From Vanessa cardui (Eukaryota > Arthropoda > Insecta > Lepidoptera > Nymphalidae), in NCBI RefSeq assembly GCF_905220365.1, contig NC_061152.1:1973001-2037000 (forward strand): a stretch of 64,000 nt of DNA, read 5' to 3'. Position numbers and translations under genes: made by a program. Shown in pieces: positions 1 to 9,693 of this stretch. Numbering within the stretch: the first letter of the stretch is position 1; every line of letters starts with the position of its first letter. The notes below the pieces were generated by a model. That model was not told the origin of the DNA. It did no database searches and saw only the letters and a program-made list of their open reading frames with translations.

Positions 1-200
1 TCCACTTATCAGCTCGCACTAGACGGCCGTCGTGCTGTCGGCACGTTAGATAATTAGTATTTCGCTAATTATTATTATTGTCAGCTAGTTTAATAAAAGT
101 TATTGTTAAATTCTTTATTTTGATAAAACATAAAATAAGAGTGAGAATTTGTCCGTAGATTGTTTTTCTTTTTTAATAAATTGCCACTTCTGATTCTTAT
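1..200. other. Unassigned AT-rich sequence
   Basis: No gene, repeat family or structured element recognised here. Confidence 0.5.
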
Positions 201-201
201 A

Positions 202-1106
202 TAGGATGGGCTAAAAATTTTTGCACTTTTGAAACATGAGTAGCAATAAAAGTACACATGTTATTTTGTTAGTGATATATTTAACGTAATAAACATTTAT
301 TGAAATTTATTTTTTAAAAGTTATACCGTAGAGATGTGCTCCTTCTTGTCGTTGGCACTCCTGGAATCGACTACGTAAATTTTGGAAAACTCGCTGACAC
401 GTGCTGTGAGGAATCGCGGTTATCTCCTCGTGGATGTTTTCTTTTAATTAGGATATGGTCGTTGGTTTATTAAAGTACTCTTAACTCTTTAGATATCCCC
501 ACAAGGAAAAAATGGCAAGGTGTGAGGTCCGGGCTTCTTGGAGGCCATGGGATATCATGTCTGCGAGACATCAATTTGTTAGGAAAATTTTCGTTTACCA
601 CCGGTAAACTCAATCGTTTGGTTTAATTTCATGTATAATTTGAAGGTATTATGGGTGCAGTTTAAGGTCCAAAAGCAAAATTCGCCGCAGACTAGTTCTT
701 GGTATTGCCAGAGCCGCCAGACCGCTTACGCGTAGATGAATCTGAATCGTCCCTTACAGAAATTTCAAACTCCCGAATATTCCTATTCACTTCTTCTTCA
801 CGTGGCCGCCTAGTTTGTTTGATATTAATTGTCGATTACGTTTGCTTGTACTTCTTGACTCAAGCTTTAATTAAATTAACACTTAGACACTCAATTATAC
901 GTTGTAATCCGTATTCAACTGTAAGAAGCGGAATCGTTGTAAAATTGTTTTACGCAAAAAGCACACTGTTGCCCCGTGAAGCGCTCCATCGTAAATAAAA
1001 TTGCATGAAGTGAAGCACAATTTACCGCCACCCGTGGGCCTATAACTGTCATTGTTTTTGGAGAAATCAAGTGTTGCTATTTGCAAAAATTATTGGCCCA
1101 CCCTAT
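202..1106 (-). mobile_element. Decayed mariner-type transposon, transposase on minus strand
   Basis: The ends are matching inverted repeats: AGGATGGGCTAAAAATTTTT on the left, and on the right a copy that reads AGGGTGGGCCAATAATTTTT on the minus strand. Minus-strand translation of about 330-620 gives WPPRSPDLTPC followed by a broken mariner-like C-terminus. The stretch around 640-760 resembles the part of the transposase before the catalytic domain. Stops and frameshifts break the frame throughout, so this is a relic. It resembles the better-preserved element at 9694-11002, including the GGGTGGGC terminal core, but is too diverged to be a recent copy of it. Plus-strand open frames inside it are shadows. 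Confidence 0.7.
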
Positions 1107-1392
1107 AGTAGTGTATTATAAATAATGATTTATCTAAGGTTTTTTCTACTTTTATAAACTTATCTTTTAAGAAAAATCCGGTTGAATGAGGATTAGTCTA
1201 TTTTACTTTCTAAAGCAATATTTGAATGTTTACATTCTAAATAAACTTATATATAAATTGGCTCTTTTATAAAAATTAAATTTAGAAAGATATCGGAATA
1301 TAATTGTTCAATATATATTAATTAAAAAAACCTGAAAACTTGTTTAATCCACTGAATTCAAACAAATTAAACATATCCGGCTGGAGGAATAA
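1107..1392. other. Unassigned AT-rich sequence
   Basis: No coding or repeat signal recognised. Confidence 0.4.
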
Positions 1393-1580
1393 TCCGGATG
1401 AAAGAGGTCGAATCGGTTTTATCGACTTATTTGTATTTTTCTCACCCAATTTCATTTTAGACCTTGTTGCACTAACAAAAAGTGCAATTTGCAACGTGTT
1501 AAAGATTTTGTCGTTGTAGCGAATATCATCTCTTAGATTTCATAGTCTCCCGGTACTTATGTTTTGGTTTAAACGTGACT
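1393..1580 (+). repeat. Family E unit, complete
   Basis: Family E is a unit of about 165-215 bp. It starts with a head box close to CCGGATAAAAGAGGTCGAAT and ends with a tail box close to CCTGGTACTTATGTTTTGGT followed by TTAAACGTGACT. The core between the boxes varies but usually carries AACCTT and, further on, AATAAAG or AAGGTT. This copy has both boxes. No open frame is shared between copies. Confidence 0.75.
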
Positions 1581-1582
1581 AC

Positions 1583-2065
1583 TAGATTTTACTTGTTTCG
1601 ATCAAATATAATATTTATAGACATTTTACTGCCAATATCAATAATTAAATATAAGTGGGCGTATATTCAAAGTATTGTTCACAAATTCAGTAAAGTTTTA
1701 ATTAAGCAAAACAATCACAGATAATTTCTGACGGGCTATCCAAATAAATTAAAAACATTAACTGTCAAAACTGTTCGTATCTTATGTGACAAACCTGTCA
1801 AAATCGGTACAGTCAAATCAAAGTAAAAGTTAGACAAAAACTTTTGACTGTGAAAAACAAATATCGTTTGAAAAACAGCAACACAATTTCATTCGAACGA
1901 CCTGACCTTTAACCCTGAGATCTTATCAGAAAACGAGAAGTTAAATTGACTGTCATATTACATTCAACAAACATACAAACCATAAACCTTAAAATATCCG
2001 GTATCAAAGGACCAGTCAAATTGCTTCAAACCTATTTAAAGATTATTTTTAGGATATTTATTTGA
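1583..2065. repeat. Unnamed dispersed repeat; empty-site paralogue of the RTE insertion
   Basis: Positions 1626-1740 match 22484-22545 joined directly to 23040-23090. The shared words include ATAAGTGGGCGTAT and AAAGTTTTAATTAAGCAAA. The second locus is interrupted by an RTE retroposon and this one is not. The rest (1740-2065) is AT-rich with no recognised feature. Confidence 0.55.
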
Positions 2066-2380
2066 GAGCTGAGATGGCCCCGTGGTTAGAACGCGTGCAT
2101 CTTAACCGATGATTGCGGGTTCAAACCCAGGCAAGCACCACTATATATATATGTGCTTAATTGTGTTTATAATTCATCTCGGGCTCGGCGGTGAAGGAAA
2201 ACATCGTGAGGAAACCTGCATGTGTCTAATTTCATCGAAATTCTGCCACATGTGCATTCCACCAACCCGCATTGGAACAGCGTGGTGGAATATGTTCCAA
2301 AACCCACTCCTTAATGGAAGAGGAGGCCTTATCTCAGCAGTGGGAAATTTACAGGCTGTTACTTTACTTTTACTTTACTA
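2066..2380 (+). mobile_element. SINE family A, full length
   Basis: SINE-A is about 300 bp. Its tRNA-like head has an A-box-like GATGGCCCAGTGGTTAGAAC and a B-box-like GCGGGTTCAAACCC. A conserved body follows (GGTGAAGGAAAACATCGTGA, then CCGCATTGGAACAGCGTGGT), and the end is TTTACAGGCTGTT plus a T-rich or GTT tail. All parts are present here; the tail is a run of TACTTT repeats. Confidence 0.88.
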
Positions 2381-2469
2381 TTTAAAGCAACTTTCAACCT
2401 TACTGCGATGAAAATAAAGTTAAAATTTAATGTAACGAAGGCTTGGAAGGCATACAGGACAAAATTTCT

Positions 2470-2521
2470 CTTCGGTTTCATAGTGTCCTAGTATTATGTT
2501 TTGGGTTCAACGTGACTCAAC
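2470..2521 (+). repeat. Family E tail-box fragment
   Basis: Only the tail box remains (TTTCATAGTGTCCTAGTATT and the following GTTTTGGGTTCAACGTGACT). Confidence 0.6.
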
Positions 2522-2584
2522 TTTGATCGAAGAAAATTATACAATGACATCGAAAGTGGTCCCCAATTAAACGCCACTGCATAT

Positions 2585-2711
2585 TCATAATTCATCTCGT
2601 GCTCAGCGGTGAAGGAAAACGTCGTGAGGAAACCTGCGTGTTTCTGATTTCATAGAAATTCTGCCACATGTGTATTCCACCAATCCGCATTGTAACAGCG
2701 TGGTGGAATAC
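2585..2711 (+). mobile_element. SINE-A body fragment
   Basis: Matches the SINE-A body from the ATTCATCTCGTGCTCAGCGG region to the GTGGAATA motif. The tRNA-like head and the 3' tail are missing. It abuts the large palindrome on its right. Confidence 0.8.
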
Positions 2712-2715
2712 GATA

Positions 2716-3442
2716 TTCCCATATTATTCCTTCTTTGTACATTATCATATTTGGGATGTTGTAGACCGTAAAATTCCTTGTACTGTTCTACTAAAGAAAA
2801 TAATAAACTTTAGTACTATGAAAAAATACCTGAATAAATATTGTTGATGATTCGGTTTCTGTTTTATTAATTATTTTTATTAATTAATTATGGTAATTCG
2901 CGAACAGCACTCATTCAGCCGTCTACTTGTTGCGTCTGCTAACGCACACTGAGACGGGCCGCATTGCGACGCATAACATCGCCGCAAAAATACGCCTGGC
3001 TAGTGATGTCAATGCGTTGAAAGATAGGCACACACCAAGGCGGGCCGCAACGCATAACAAAAATGCTCTTGAATCAGTTTCATACATTTTGTATTGGCTA
3101 TCGCACACCTCAGGCTGGCCGCAACGGGCCGCATCGCAACGCATTGGCGCATCGCTAGCCAGGCGTATTTTTGCGGCGATGTTATGCGTTGCGATGCGGC
3201 CCGTCTCAGTGTGCGTTAGCAGACGCAACAAGTAGACGGCTGAATGAGTGCTGTTCGTGAATTACCATAATCAATTAATAAAAATAATTAATAAAACAGA
3301 AACCGAATCATCAACAATATTTATTCAGGTATTTTTTTATAGTACTAAAGTTTATTATTTTCTTTAGTAGAACAGTACAAGGAATTGTACGACCTACAAC
3401 ATCCCAAATATGATGATGTACAGAGAAGGAATAATATGGGAA
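2716..3442. repeat. Large near-palindrome, arms of about 290 bp
   Basis: The left arm (about 2716-3012) starts TTCCCATATTATTCCTTC. The right arm (about 3150-3442) ends GAAGGAATAATATGGGAA. The match runs through GATTCGGTTTCTGTTTTATT, GCAGACGCAACAAGTAGACG and CGCCTGGCTAG on both sides with few mismatches. The central loop of about 135 bp holds two direct, GC-rich, related words containing GGCCGCAACG. Because of the symmetry, both strands carry near-identical 102-codon open frames (2927-3235 plus, 2923-3231 minus); I do not regard these as genes. A PIF/Harbinger-derived foldback element is possible, given the flanking sequence at 3443-3600. Confidence 0.85.
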
Positions 3443-3600
3443 GAGATAGGCGGAATCATAAAACAACATATTGAATAAAAAAAGCTCTTCGTCAGAACTA
3501 TCCATCTTCTTAGATTGCCAAAACCTGACTGATTATAAGATATTGGGTTGCGGTGCGGCCCGATGCGCCTGCTATATGCGTTTGCGCGAGCCTTTACTCA
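3443..3600 (-). mobile_element. Possible PIF/Harbinger transposase N-terminus remnant
   Basis: A minus-strand start near 3505 gives MDSSDEELFLF and then runs into the palindrome arm. An acidic MDSSDEEL-like start is common in PIF/Harbinger transposases from memory of the family. Just upstream on that strand (3549-3597) lies a GC-rich word (TGCGGCCCGATGCGCC) resembling words in the palindrome loop, as a terminal repeat might. There is no catalytic domain, so the assignment is tentative. Confidence 0.35.
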
Positions 3601-3606
3601 TAACAA

Positions 3607-3773
3607 ACCCGGATAAAAGAGGCGGTTGTGTCAAGATTTATAACAATTCTACTTTAAGCTTTGCTGTATATACTTTAAAGTTCATTTTTCATCGCTGAAC
3701 TATGTACTCGATAGTTTGATCTCTTATTTAGCGATGGGATCCTGGTATCCGATGTTTTGGTTAAAACGTGACT
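3607..3773 (+). repeat. Family E unit
   Basis: Head box ACCCGGATAAAAGAGG and tail box CCTGGTATCCGATGTTTTGG are both present. The core is diverged. Confidence 0.75.
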
Positions 3774-3929
3774 GTCCACGGCTACATAAAGACCTGCGAG
3801 AGTATATTTAATTTATCTATCTATCTATCTATATTACATACAAGTGTGGACCCGCCGCCTTTTTATACCTCCCGCGGCGTAGCGCGTCGAACGCGGCAAC
3901 CGATACACAAAAATAATCCTTATGGCATG

Positions 3930-4416
3930 ATTCTGTATTCACGCGCGATGACTTATAGCGTATTTCATGTATAACTTTGGTGTTTCTACACCGATTTACA
4001 TGATTCTTTTTTTATTGAATAGGTAATAATGTGAACTTTTGTAATTAGGGATGAGTGAGAGTATTGTAAACGTAAGAGTAGACAAATATAGTCAGAAAGC
4101 GCCGAATTGCTATACACTATGAAAACTATGAAAGATAGACATATGCTGTCGAGGAATTTATTTTTATATAATAATTTAAGAACATTTGTGTCGTACATGA
4201 TTTCTATGTAGCTTTAACCATTAAGGCTGCACACGCGACGGAAGCTTAAAAAATGGAGTAACTTCTCCCGTTTTCCCAATATTTCCCTTCACTGCTCTAC
4301 TCCTATTGATCGTATCGTAATGAAAAGTATACTATAACCTGCCCAGGAGTAGGAAGAATAATTGTGCCAAATTTCGTTAAAATCCGTCGAGTAGTTTTTG
4401 TTTCTATAACGAATAT

Positions 4417-4453
<37 letters not shown>

Positions 4454-4578
4454 AATTTTACTGATTGCATTTTTGGCACCAGTAGCGATCCCTTATCATC
4501 CCTTGATAGTTTTTTTTTAAATAAATTTCATGTACAGAAATGGCCTCTCTACAGATTTATTATAAGTATAGATAAAAA
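3930..4578 (+). repeat. Family M repeat with internal CAGA microsatellite
   Basis: Matches 59800-60430 in the opposite orientation over about 640 bp. Shared parts include the CGCGACGGAAGCTTAAAA region, the GACAGACAGA run (4416-4452) and GATTGCATTTTTGGCA. The CAGA run is part of the element. No coding capacity seen. Confidence 0.75.
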
Positions 4579-4599
4579 AATGGAGTGTCTGTTTATTAT

Positions 4600-4796
4600 A
4601 TTAAAACAACCTATTTTTACTAAATGCGTATGTATATACTAAAATAACATTTATTATAATTTTGTGTCTGTCTATTTGTTCCGGGTTATCTCTAAAAAGG
4701 CTGGAGCGTTTTTGACGGGACTTTCACTGGCAGATAGCTAATGTAATGAGACTTTTTTGTTAAATTCAAACGCGAACGAATTCGCGGGCACAGCTA
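4600..4796 (+). mobile_element. Family F Helitron-like element, 3' part
   Basis: Family F copies carry GTTCCGGCTAATCTCT, GACGGGACTTTCACTGGCAG and an end close to CGCGGGCACAGCTAGT, which is a GC-rich stem followed by CTAGT as in Helitron 3' ends. This copy ends GCGGGCACAGCTATTG, so the terminal word is mutated. Confidence 0.6.
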
Positions 4797-5089
4797 TTGT
4801 GTTTATATAATTATTTTATATAATTACTTACCACCAACATTTGTCCTAAAATTCTATCTATACCAATGCGAAAGTATCTATCTGTCTGTGTGTGTGTGTT
4901 ACATTTAAACGACAAAACAACTGAACCTTATTAGATGTAATTTGATATGAAGCAAGATTGAAGCCAAAGGATGATAGGTTACTAATAAATTAAATATGTT
5001 AACACTTACAAGAGCTCCAATAGGTACGGTGCAAAAAAATTAAGTATTTAAAAAAAAAAAACATTCTTTAATTTTCATCGCGACTGAAA

Positions 5090-5792
5090 TCTCTTACATT
5101 TCATCGTATCCTAGTACTCTTAAGTTAAAAGAGATCGAATCGGTGCGAAGAAATAAAGGCGTTCTCGGCGTCCAGGGGGCATGGAGGAGTCCCAAATACC
5201 CCTCCACTTCCATCCAGGTGGGGAAAGCGCGTAGAGCGTTTTTCCAGCAATATAAAAATGGTTCCAATTTTATAAAAGAATTCGCTGTGCCTTGTACGCC
5301 TTTGAATATAACAAAAAAAGTTATAATCCCTATTATATCAGTTATCTGCCAGTGAAAGCCCCGTCAAAATCGGTCCAGCCGTTCCAGAGATCAGCCAGAA
5401 CAAACAGACTGACACGACAAACATTGTAAAAAATGTTAGTTTTGTATATGTACCGTGTATACATACATATTATGCATTGAGTATAAAAAAGGGCTATTAT
5501 AATATTAAAAACAGACACTCCAATTTTATCATATGTATGAAGAGATCTTTAATTTTTGGCGTAAATAAAGTCTCTTATATTTCATCATATCCTAGTACTT
5601 TTTAGTTAAAAGAGATCGAATCGGTGCGAAGGAAAGTAAAAAAAAAATATTAAGAAAAAAAATGATAAAGAAAGCGGGTTAAGTTGCAATTTTAGAAAAA
5701 GGGAACCTTACTTTTCAGCGCAAATAAAATCTCTTATAATTTCATGATATCCTAGTACTTTCGTTTTACTTTAAACGTACATAGAGCTGATT
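5090..5792 (+). repeat. Head-to-tail array of family E units, one split by a family F element
   Basis: Tail boxes followed at once by head boxes occur at 5090-5148 and 5571-5632, and a last tail box at 5730-5790. In each of the first two, ATCCTAGTACT is followed within about 10 bp by GTTAAAAGAGATCGAATCGG. The first unit is lengthened by a K-like fragment (5157-5258) and a family F copy (5262-5546). The second is about 165 bp, close to normal. This is the clearest tandem arrangement of family E in the window. Confidence 0.65.
5262..5546 (-). mobile_element. Family F Helitron-like element
   Basis: Reverse-oriented copy: CTGCCAGTGAAAGCCCCGTC, then CCAGAACAAACAGACTGACA, ending at the family's start word AACAGACACTCCAATTTT. 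It lies inside the family E array. Confidence 0.7.
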
Positions 5793-5858
5793 ACCGTGGT
5801 GGTAAGGTGGTGGAGGGGCGGCGCCTTTCATTGTGTCATTGTCATTTTAAAAATTATA

Positions 5859-6196
5859 AGTACGACACAACTTAGATGTCGCATCGGCAAAATTCGTAAA
5901 ACCGATCGCATCCGAATTGAGTACGCCATCCCAAATTATGAATATTTATTTCTCATACGAATATGATCTTTACACAAACGTTAATAACTTGTAATATCAT
6001 ATGACCTAATATATTCGTCAATTTGACGCGTCGATTTACATGCACTTGCTTTCTCTGGCGCGTGAATCTTATAGCGACGAACAGTGTCGAATGGCGCGAT
6101 AGGGAGCTATTTCTATTGGTCGTGTAAATAGGCAGTAATCGGATTTATTTTCATTCCATTGCATTTTCCGATGCTACATCTAATTTGTGTCGTACT
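5859..6196. mobile_element. MITE-I, complete, 338 bp
   Basis: Terminal inverted repeats: left AGTACGACACAACTTAGATG, right end reading on the minus strand AGTACGACACAAATTAGATG. The homology continues inward through GCATCGG and into the ATCGG region. No coding capacity. Other copies lie at 30952, 38184 and 45917, with pieces at 15455 and 16085. Confidence 0.8.
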
Positions 6197-6301
6197 ATAC
6201 GCAATTCACTGATATTTTTGAAAACTGACTAGCAAACAGAAGGGAATTTATACCTTAAAACGCCTTTAATAAAGTCAATTTTGAAACAATTACGAATATT
6301 A

Positions 6302-6345
6302 TATCTTTCAATTTATAGTTTCCTGGTATTATGTTTCTTTGCGCG
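6302..6345 (+). repeat. Family E tail-box fragment
   Basis: Contains TTATAGTTTCCTGGTATTAT only; the rest of the unit is absent. Confidence 0.5.
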
Positions 6346-6654
6346 TGGCGCCACTTTGCTCGATCGGTCGATGACGTCACAATATAACCTCCCTCATTCA
6401 ACAGCCAGTGATATGCGGACTTAGGGTGTGGTAAGCTCCATATTACTGCCAGGTCTCCTACTGTTGGGGATCACTATTCCCATCGAAAGTTCCTTTGATC
6501 GTGCCATGGATTCGAAAACATTAATTGGCTTTCAAAATGTGTCGCAGAAGGTGTGCCGTTTTGATATCTTAAAATATATAAAACAAATATATAGAAAAAT
6601 TCAACGGCAGATTTACAGTTCCTTCTATATATTTGATAATTTCAAAGCTATTTA

Positions 6655-6748
6655 AATTTGATAATTGTATTTAACTAACATAACTGTATTTTTAAATGTT
6701 GAAAAAGAGTAACTGCTGAAATTCTCGCCCGTTCAACTCTGTTTCCGA
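6655..6748 (-). repeat. Family D repeat fragment
   Basis: Family D is a dispersed repeat of about 270 bp, starting AATAAACTTTATTCAAGTGG and containing GCTACCACCGGTTCGGAA and a late TATCCTGCTTGGAAGTCAAC. It is probably the 3' end of a non-LTR retrotransposon. This reverse piece keeps TTGAAAAAGAGTAACTGCTG. Confidence 0.6.
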
Positions 6749-6756
6749 ATCTGTGG

Positions 6757-6925
6757 TAGGAGGAAACCTGCATGTGTTTAATTTCATCGAAATTTTGCCA
6801 CATGTGCATTACACCAACTCGCATTGGAACAGCGTGGTGGAATATGTTCCGAACCCTCTCCTTAATGGTTAGAGGAGGCCTTAGCCTACCAGTGGGACAT
6901 TTACAGAATGTTACTTTACCATACA
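6757..6925 (+). mobile_element. SINE-A, 5'-truncated
   Basis: Starts at GGAAACCTGCATGTGTTTAA and runs to the 3' end (CATTTACAGAATGTTACTTT). The tRNA-like head is absent. Confidence 0.8.
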
Positions 6926-7163
6926 TCACCCCAACCCAAAATGGTGAAATTGGGGATGAAACTGTTTAGTTTAGTTAGTTTAGTAAATTTGTCAAGGTTT
7001 ACCAGTTTTGAATAAATAAAATACATAAGTAAATCAAGTTTTTAAGTGATTTTACTTTTTTCTTTGTTACTTTCAACTTTTCCAAGTATATTTCTAGATG
7101 ACTCATTCAATAATGAGTTTTCCTCAGTTTTAACTTATTTTAAAATAACCGTTAACAAACGCC

Positions 7164-7330
7164 GACCCGGATAAAAGAGGTGTACTTGCTGTGTTAGAAA
7201 TAATATCTAGACAATTTCAACTCTACAGCACAAACAATAAGGTTTGTCCTCACTTAAAGAGCTGATAGCTTATCGATCTCTCGTGTATTTATGAGATCCT
7301 GGTACCTGATGTTTTGGGTTAAACGTGACG
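7164..7330 (+). repeat. Family E unit
   Basis: Head ACCCGGATAAAAGAGG; tail CCTGGTACCTGATGTTTTGG then TTAAACGTGACG. The core contains ACAATAAGGTTTG. Confidence 0.75.
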
Positions 7331-7351
7331 TCGCATCTTGAATACTTTTTT

Positions 7352-7480
7352 TATAGTCACCACCATAGACAGTGGCGCTTTAAGAAATATTTACAAATTC
7401 CCTTTACATCGCCTTACATCGCCAATGGACAACCAAATTTGGGAACTAAGATGTCATGTCCCTTGTCCCTTTACCAGCCA
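7352..7480 (-). mobile_element. SINE-B fragment
   Basis: SINE-B is a repeat of about 280 bp. It carries GGTGGTAGGGCTTTGTGCAA, ACTCAGTATTGTTGTGTTCC, CTTAGTTCCCAAGGTTGGTG and GGGTGATGGTGACCACTTAC. This reverse copy keeps only the ACAGTGGCGCTTTAAGAAAT to GGGAACTAAGATG part. Confidence 0.6.
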
Positions 7481-7527
7481 TTCAAAATTACCCGTAAAAC
7501 GAGACGGACCAATAAAAAAATAAGGAA

Positions 7528-7570
7528 GGTGGTTTATCTTGGTGTACACTGTACACCAAGATAAACCACC
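7528..7570. repeat. Perfect 43-bp palindrome (21-bp arms, 1-nt centre)
   Basis: The left arm 7528-7548 begins GGTGGTTTATCTTGGTG. The right arm 7550-7570 is its exact reverse complement, with a single C between. It lies just after the SINE-B fragment and is not part of any repeat family I recognise here. Confidence 0.9.
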
Positions 7571-7599
7571 ACAAGATAACCACCATACATTTCGTAAAA

Positions 7600-7885
7600 A
7601 TCTTAATTCATACATGGTATTTTCAATAAGTTAGATAACAACAAATTCAATGCTTCATAAATTTGTATAGACTGTATAGACCAATAAACATTTGAAATTA
7701 CATAAAAGTAAAATTTGACCTACGATGGTGACCTCAACTCAGCTATATTGATACAATTTTCTGTTAACCTGAAAAATTACTTCAGTTTTAAGTGAATGAG
7801 ATGCTTTTGATAAACCCTAAAGGCACCATCCATTAACAATAAATTGGTAAAGTATTGGAAAACATAATGAAATAAATCAAATGAT
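7600..7885. other. Unassigned AT-rich sequence
   Basis: Nothing recognised. Confidence 0.4.
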
Positions 7886-7888
7886 TCT

Positions 7889-8068
7889 ACCCGGTTAAAA
7901 GAGGCCGAGTCGGTGTGCAGATGCATTACATATCCAAAACGATTTCGAACCTTGCTTTGTGTACAATAAAGTTTAATTTTCAATACTGAAATGTAGTAAC
8001 GGTATAACGAATATTATCCCTTGCATTTCATAGTCTCCTGGTACTTATGTTTTGGTTTAAACGTGACT
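7889..8068 (+). repeat. Family E unit, complete
   Basis: Head ACCCGGTTAAAAGAGGCCGA, core AACCTTGCTTTGTGTACAAT, tail CCTGGTACTTATGTTTTGGT. Both boxes are close to the consensus. Confidence 0.8.
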
Positions 8069-8079
8069 CCTTCAAGCTG

Positions 8080-8520
8080 GGTAGGTAGAGGTGGAGGGGG
8101 GTATTATAATTGCACCAGTTCTGTTGAATGGTGTTTTAAGCATAAGTGTATTTAAATGTCTTTGCTTTCAACGATTGACAAACTAAAACTCGATGTGTTA
8201 GAGTATCACTCTAATATGATCGAATTATTTCTTCCCTGCAGTACGTGGTCAAAAAGACCCTGTATTAAGTAGGTACACCATAGCATTCTGTTATCAATCA
8301 AGGTGTCAAATAAATATTTTAAGCAATCAGAAGGAAAGATAAAATAAAAAAAAATACAATTGAAACAACCTATAGCTAATTTGTTTGAAAATAATCTTAA
8401 TTTTTAACAATAATTCAAATTGTGATCAAATTTTGAGCAATCACAAACGACCGTTAATTTCAGATATGACAAACACATAAATTAACACAAAAACACAATT
8501 ATAAATAAACGAACTTACTG
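8080..8520. other. Unassigned AT-rich sequence
   Basis: No exon or repeat recognised on either strand. Confidence 0.4.
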
Positions 8521-8610
8521 CTAAGTAGTGAAAGTACCGACACTCTCACCGACCGACGACTGATGAGAAAGTAACCTGCAGTCTATCGAGCGGTCGTTTT
8601 TATACGAGTC
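8521..8610 (-). promoter_or_regulatory. Weak promoter-like sequence on minus strand
   Basis: On the minus strand a TATAAAA word (8598-8604) lies upstream of TCAGT, an insect initiator-like word (8559-8563), and a GTAAGT splice-donor-like word lies near 8520. The TATA-to-initiator distance is about 43 nt, longer than usual, and no downstream minus-strand exon was found. This may be a pseudo-promoter or a displaced gene start. Confidence 0.2.
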
Positions 8611-8965
8611 GGAAGGTATGTCAACTACCCGCAATAAGTTCGGCATATAATATTATAATATATTTATCACTTTCCCCCAATATATCAAATAGACGTTATG
8701 ACCTCCACACGACAGATAGGTCTATGTTTCTCTCAGCACCGCAAGGGAGTCACACACGAGGCTTATTAGACCTCGCTCCGCATTGAACTTGTTAAAATTA
8801 TAAATTAAAATTTTCATGACAGTTTTTTTGTAAAAATGATGAGTTTGTCACATTGATTGAGGCTTTTTTAGTTTTTGCTCCCTTAAACTTTACTGAGGGT
8901 TGATACAATAGTCCGAGCTAAATGAATCTATAAAAGTAAAAAACTTGATTAATAATAATAGTTTA
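8611..8965. other. Unassigned sequence
   Basis: A moderately GC-rich stretch near 8695-8790 has no recognisable frame. The rest is AT-rich. Confidence 0.4.
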
Positions 8966-8969
8966 TTAT

Positions 8970-9131
8970 CGATCCGGATAAAAGAGGTCGAAGCGGATTG
9001 CTTGGCAGGTTCAGAGACATTTATAACATTGTAATCAACAAAGTTTCAAATCACACAAAACTCACTTCGGGCATTACATATCTTTTGTGTTCGTAGTATC
9101 CTGGTACTATGTTTCGGTATAAAACGTGACT
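8970..9131 (+). repeat. Family E unit
   Basis: Head ATCCGGATAAAAGAGGTCGA; tail CCTGGTACTATGTTTCGGTA followed by AAAACGTGACTG. Confidence 0.75.
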
Positions 9132-9439
9132 GAGTTACTTTATCACGCCGAATACCGCGCGTTACGTATTTTTGACGTGATAATTAAGTTCTTATGGGGG
9201 TAAACTGCAATTCAAGTATTTGAATGACAGTAGAATTATGGGCATGTAGTAATAATAAATTTATTTTATGTTTATATTCAATAAAATATTTAATTAACAA
9301 ATAAACCTTTCCTTTTCCATATTAGTTACATATGTATAAAATTCCAAGTTCCACCCACACCATCTTGATATCCGAAAATCCACAACAGCGCGATTTTTAA
9401 AACTAAGATGAATATAATAATAATAATAAGATTTCTGCC

Positions 9440-9565
9440 TCGCACAACCACTTTGTGGAACCAGATTTCACCGGCGGTTTTTACGAATCGATACGACTTG
9501 GGAACTTTCAAGAAAAGAGCGTACTCCTTAAAGGCCGGCAAGTCAGTACTAGTCACTTTACGTTA
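9440..9565 (+). mobile_element. LINE-derived fragment
   Basis: Contains CACGAATCGATACGACTTGG-like sequence and a GAAAAGAGCGTACTCCTTAA word. I associate these with the 3' part of a common lepidopteran LINE. Related pieces appear near 13850 and 56740. No intact frame. Confidence 0.4.
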
Positions 9566-9693
9566 GATGAGCTTCCCACTCGTTTGCCTCCTATAACATA
9601 AACAAATAAAACATAATTTAACACTTAAGGACTCGTATCCGTATTTTTAATAACTTTTACGTTTCAACGTTTGAGACGTTGCCGTTCTTAGTA

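Noticed and set aside
699..998. 99-codon plus-strand open frame
   Set aside because: It lies antisense to the mariner relic, whose motifs and terminal repeats explain the region.
2923..3235. Two overlapping 102-codon open frames on opposite strands
   Set aside because: They are mirror images produced by the palindrome arms, with no domain or splice support.
4416..4452. CRISPR-like or other regular array
   Set aside because: It is a simple CAGA microsatellite inside family M. The GACA run at 28596 and the GTT and TTA runs are also simple repeats with no spacers.
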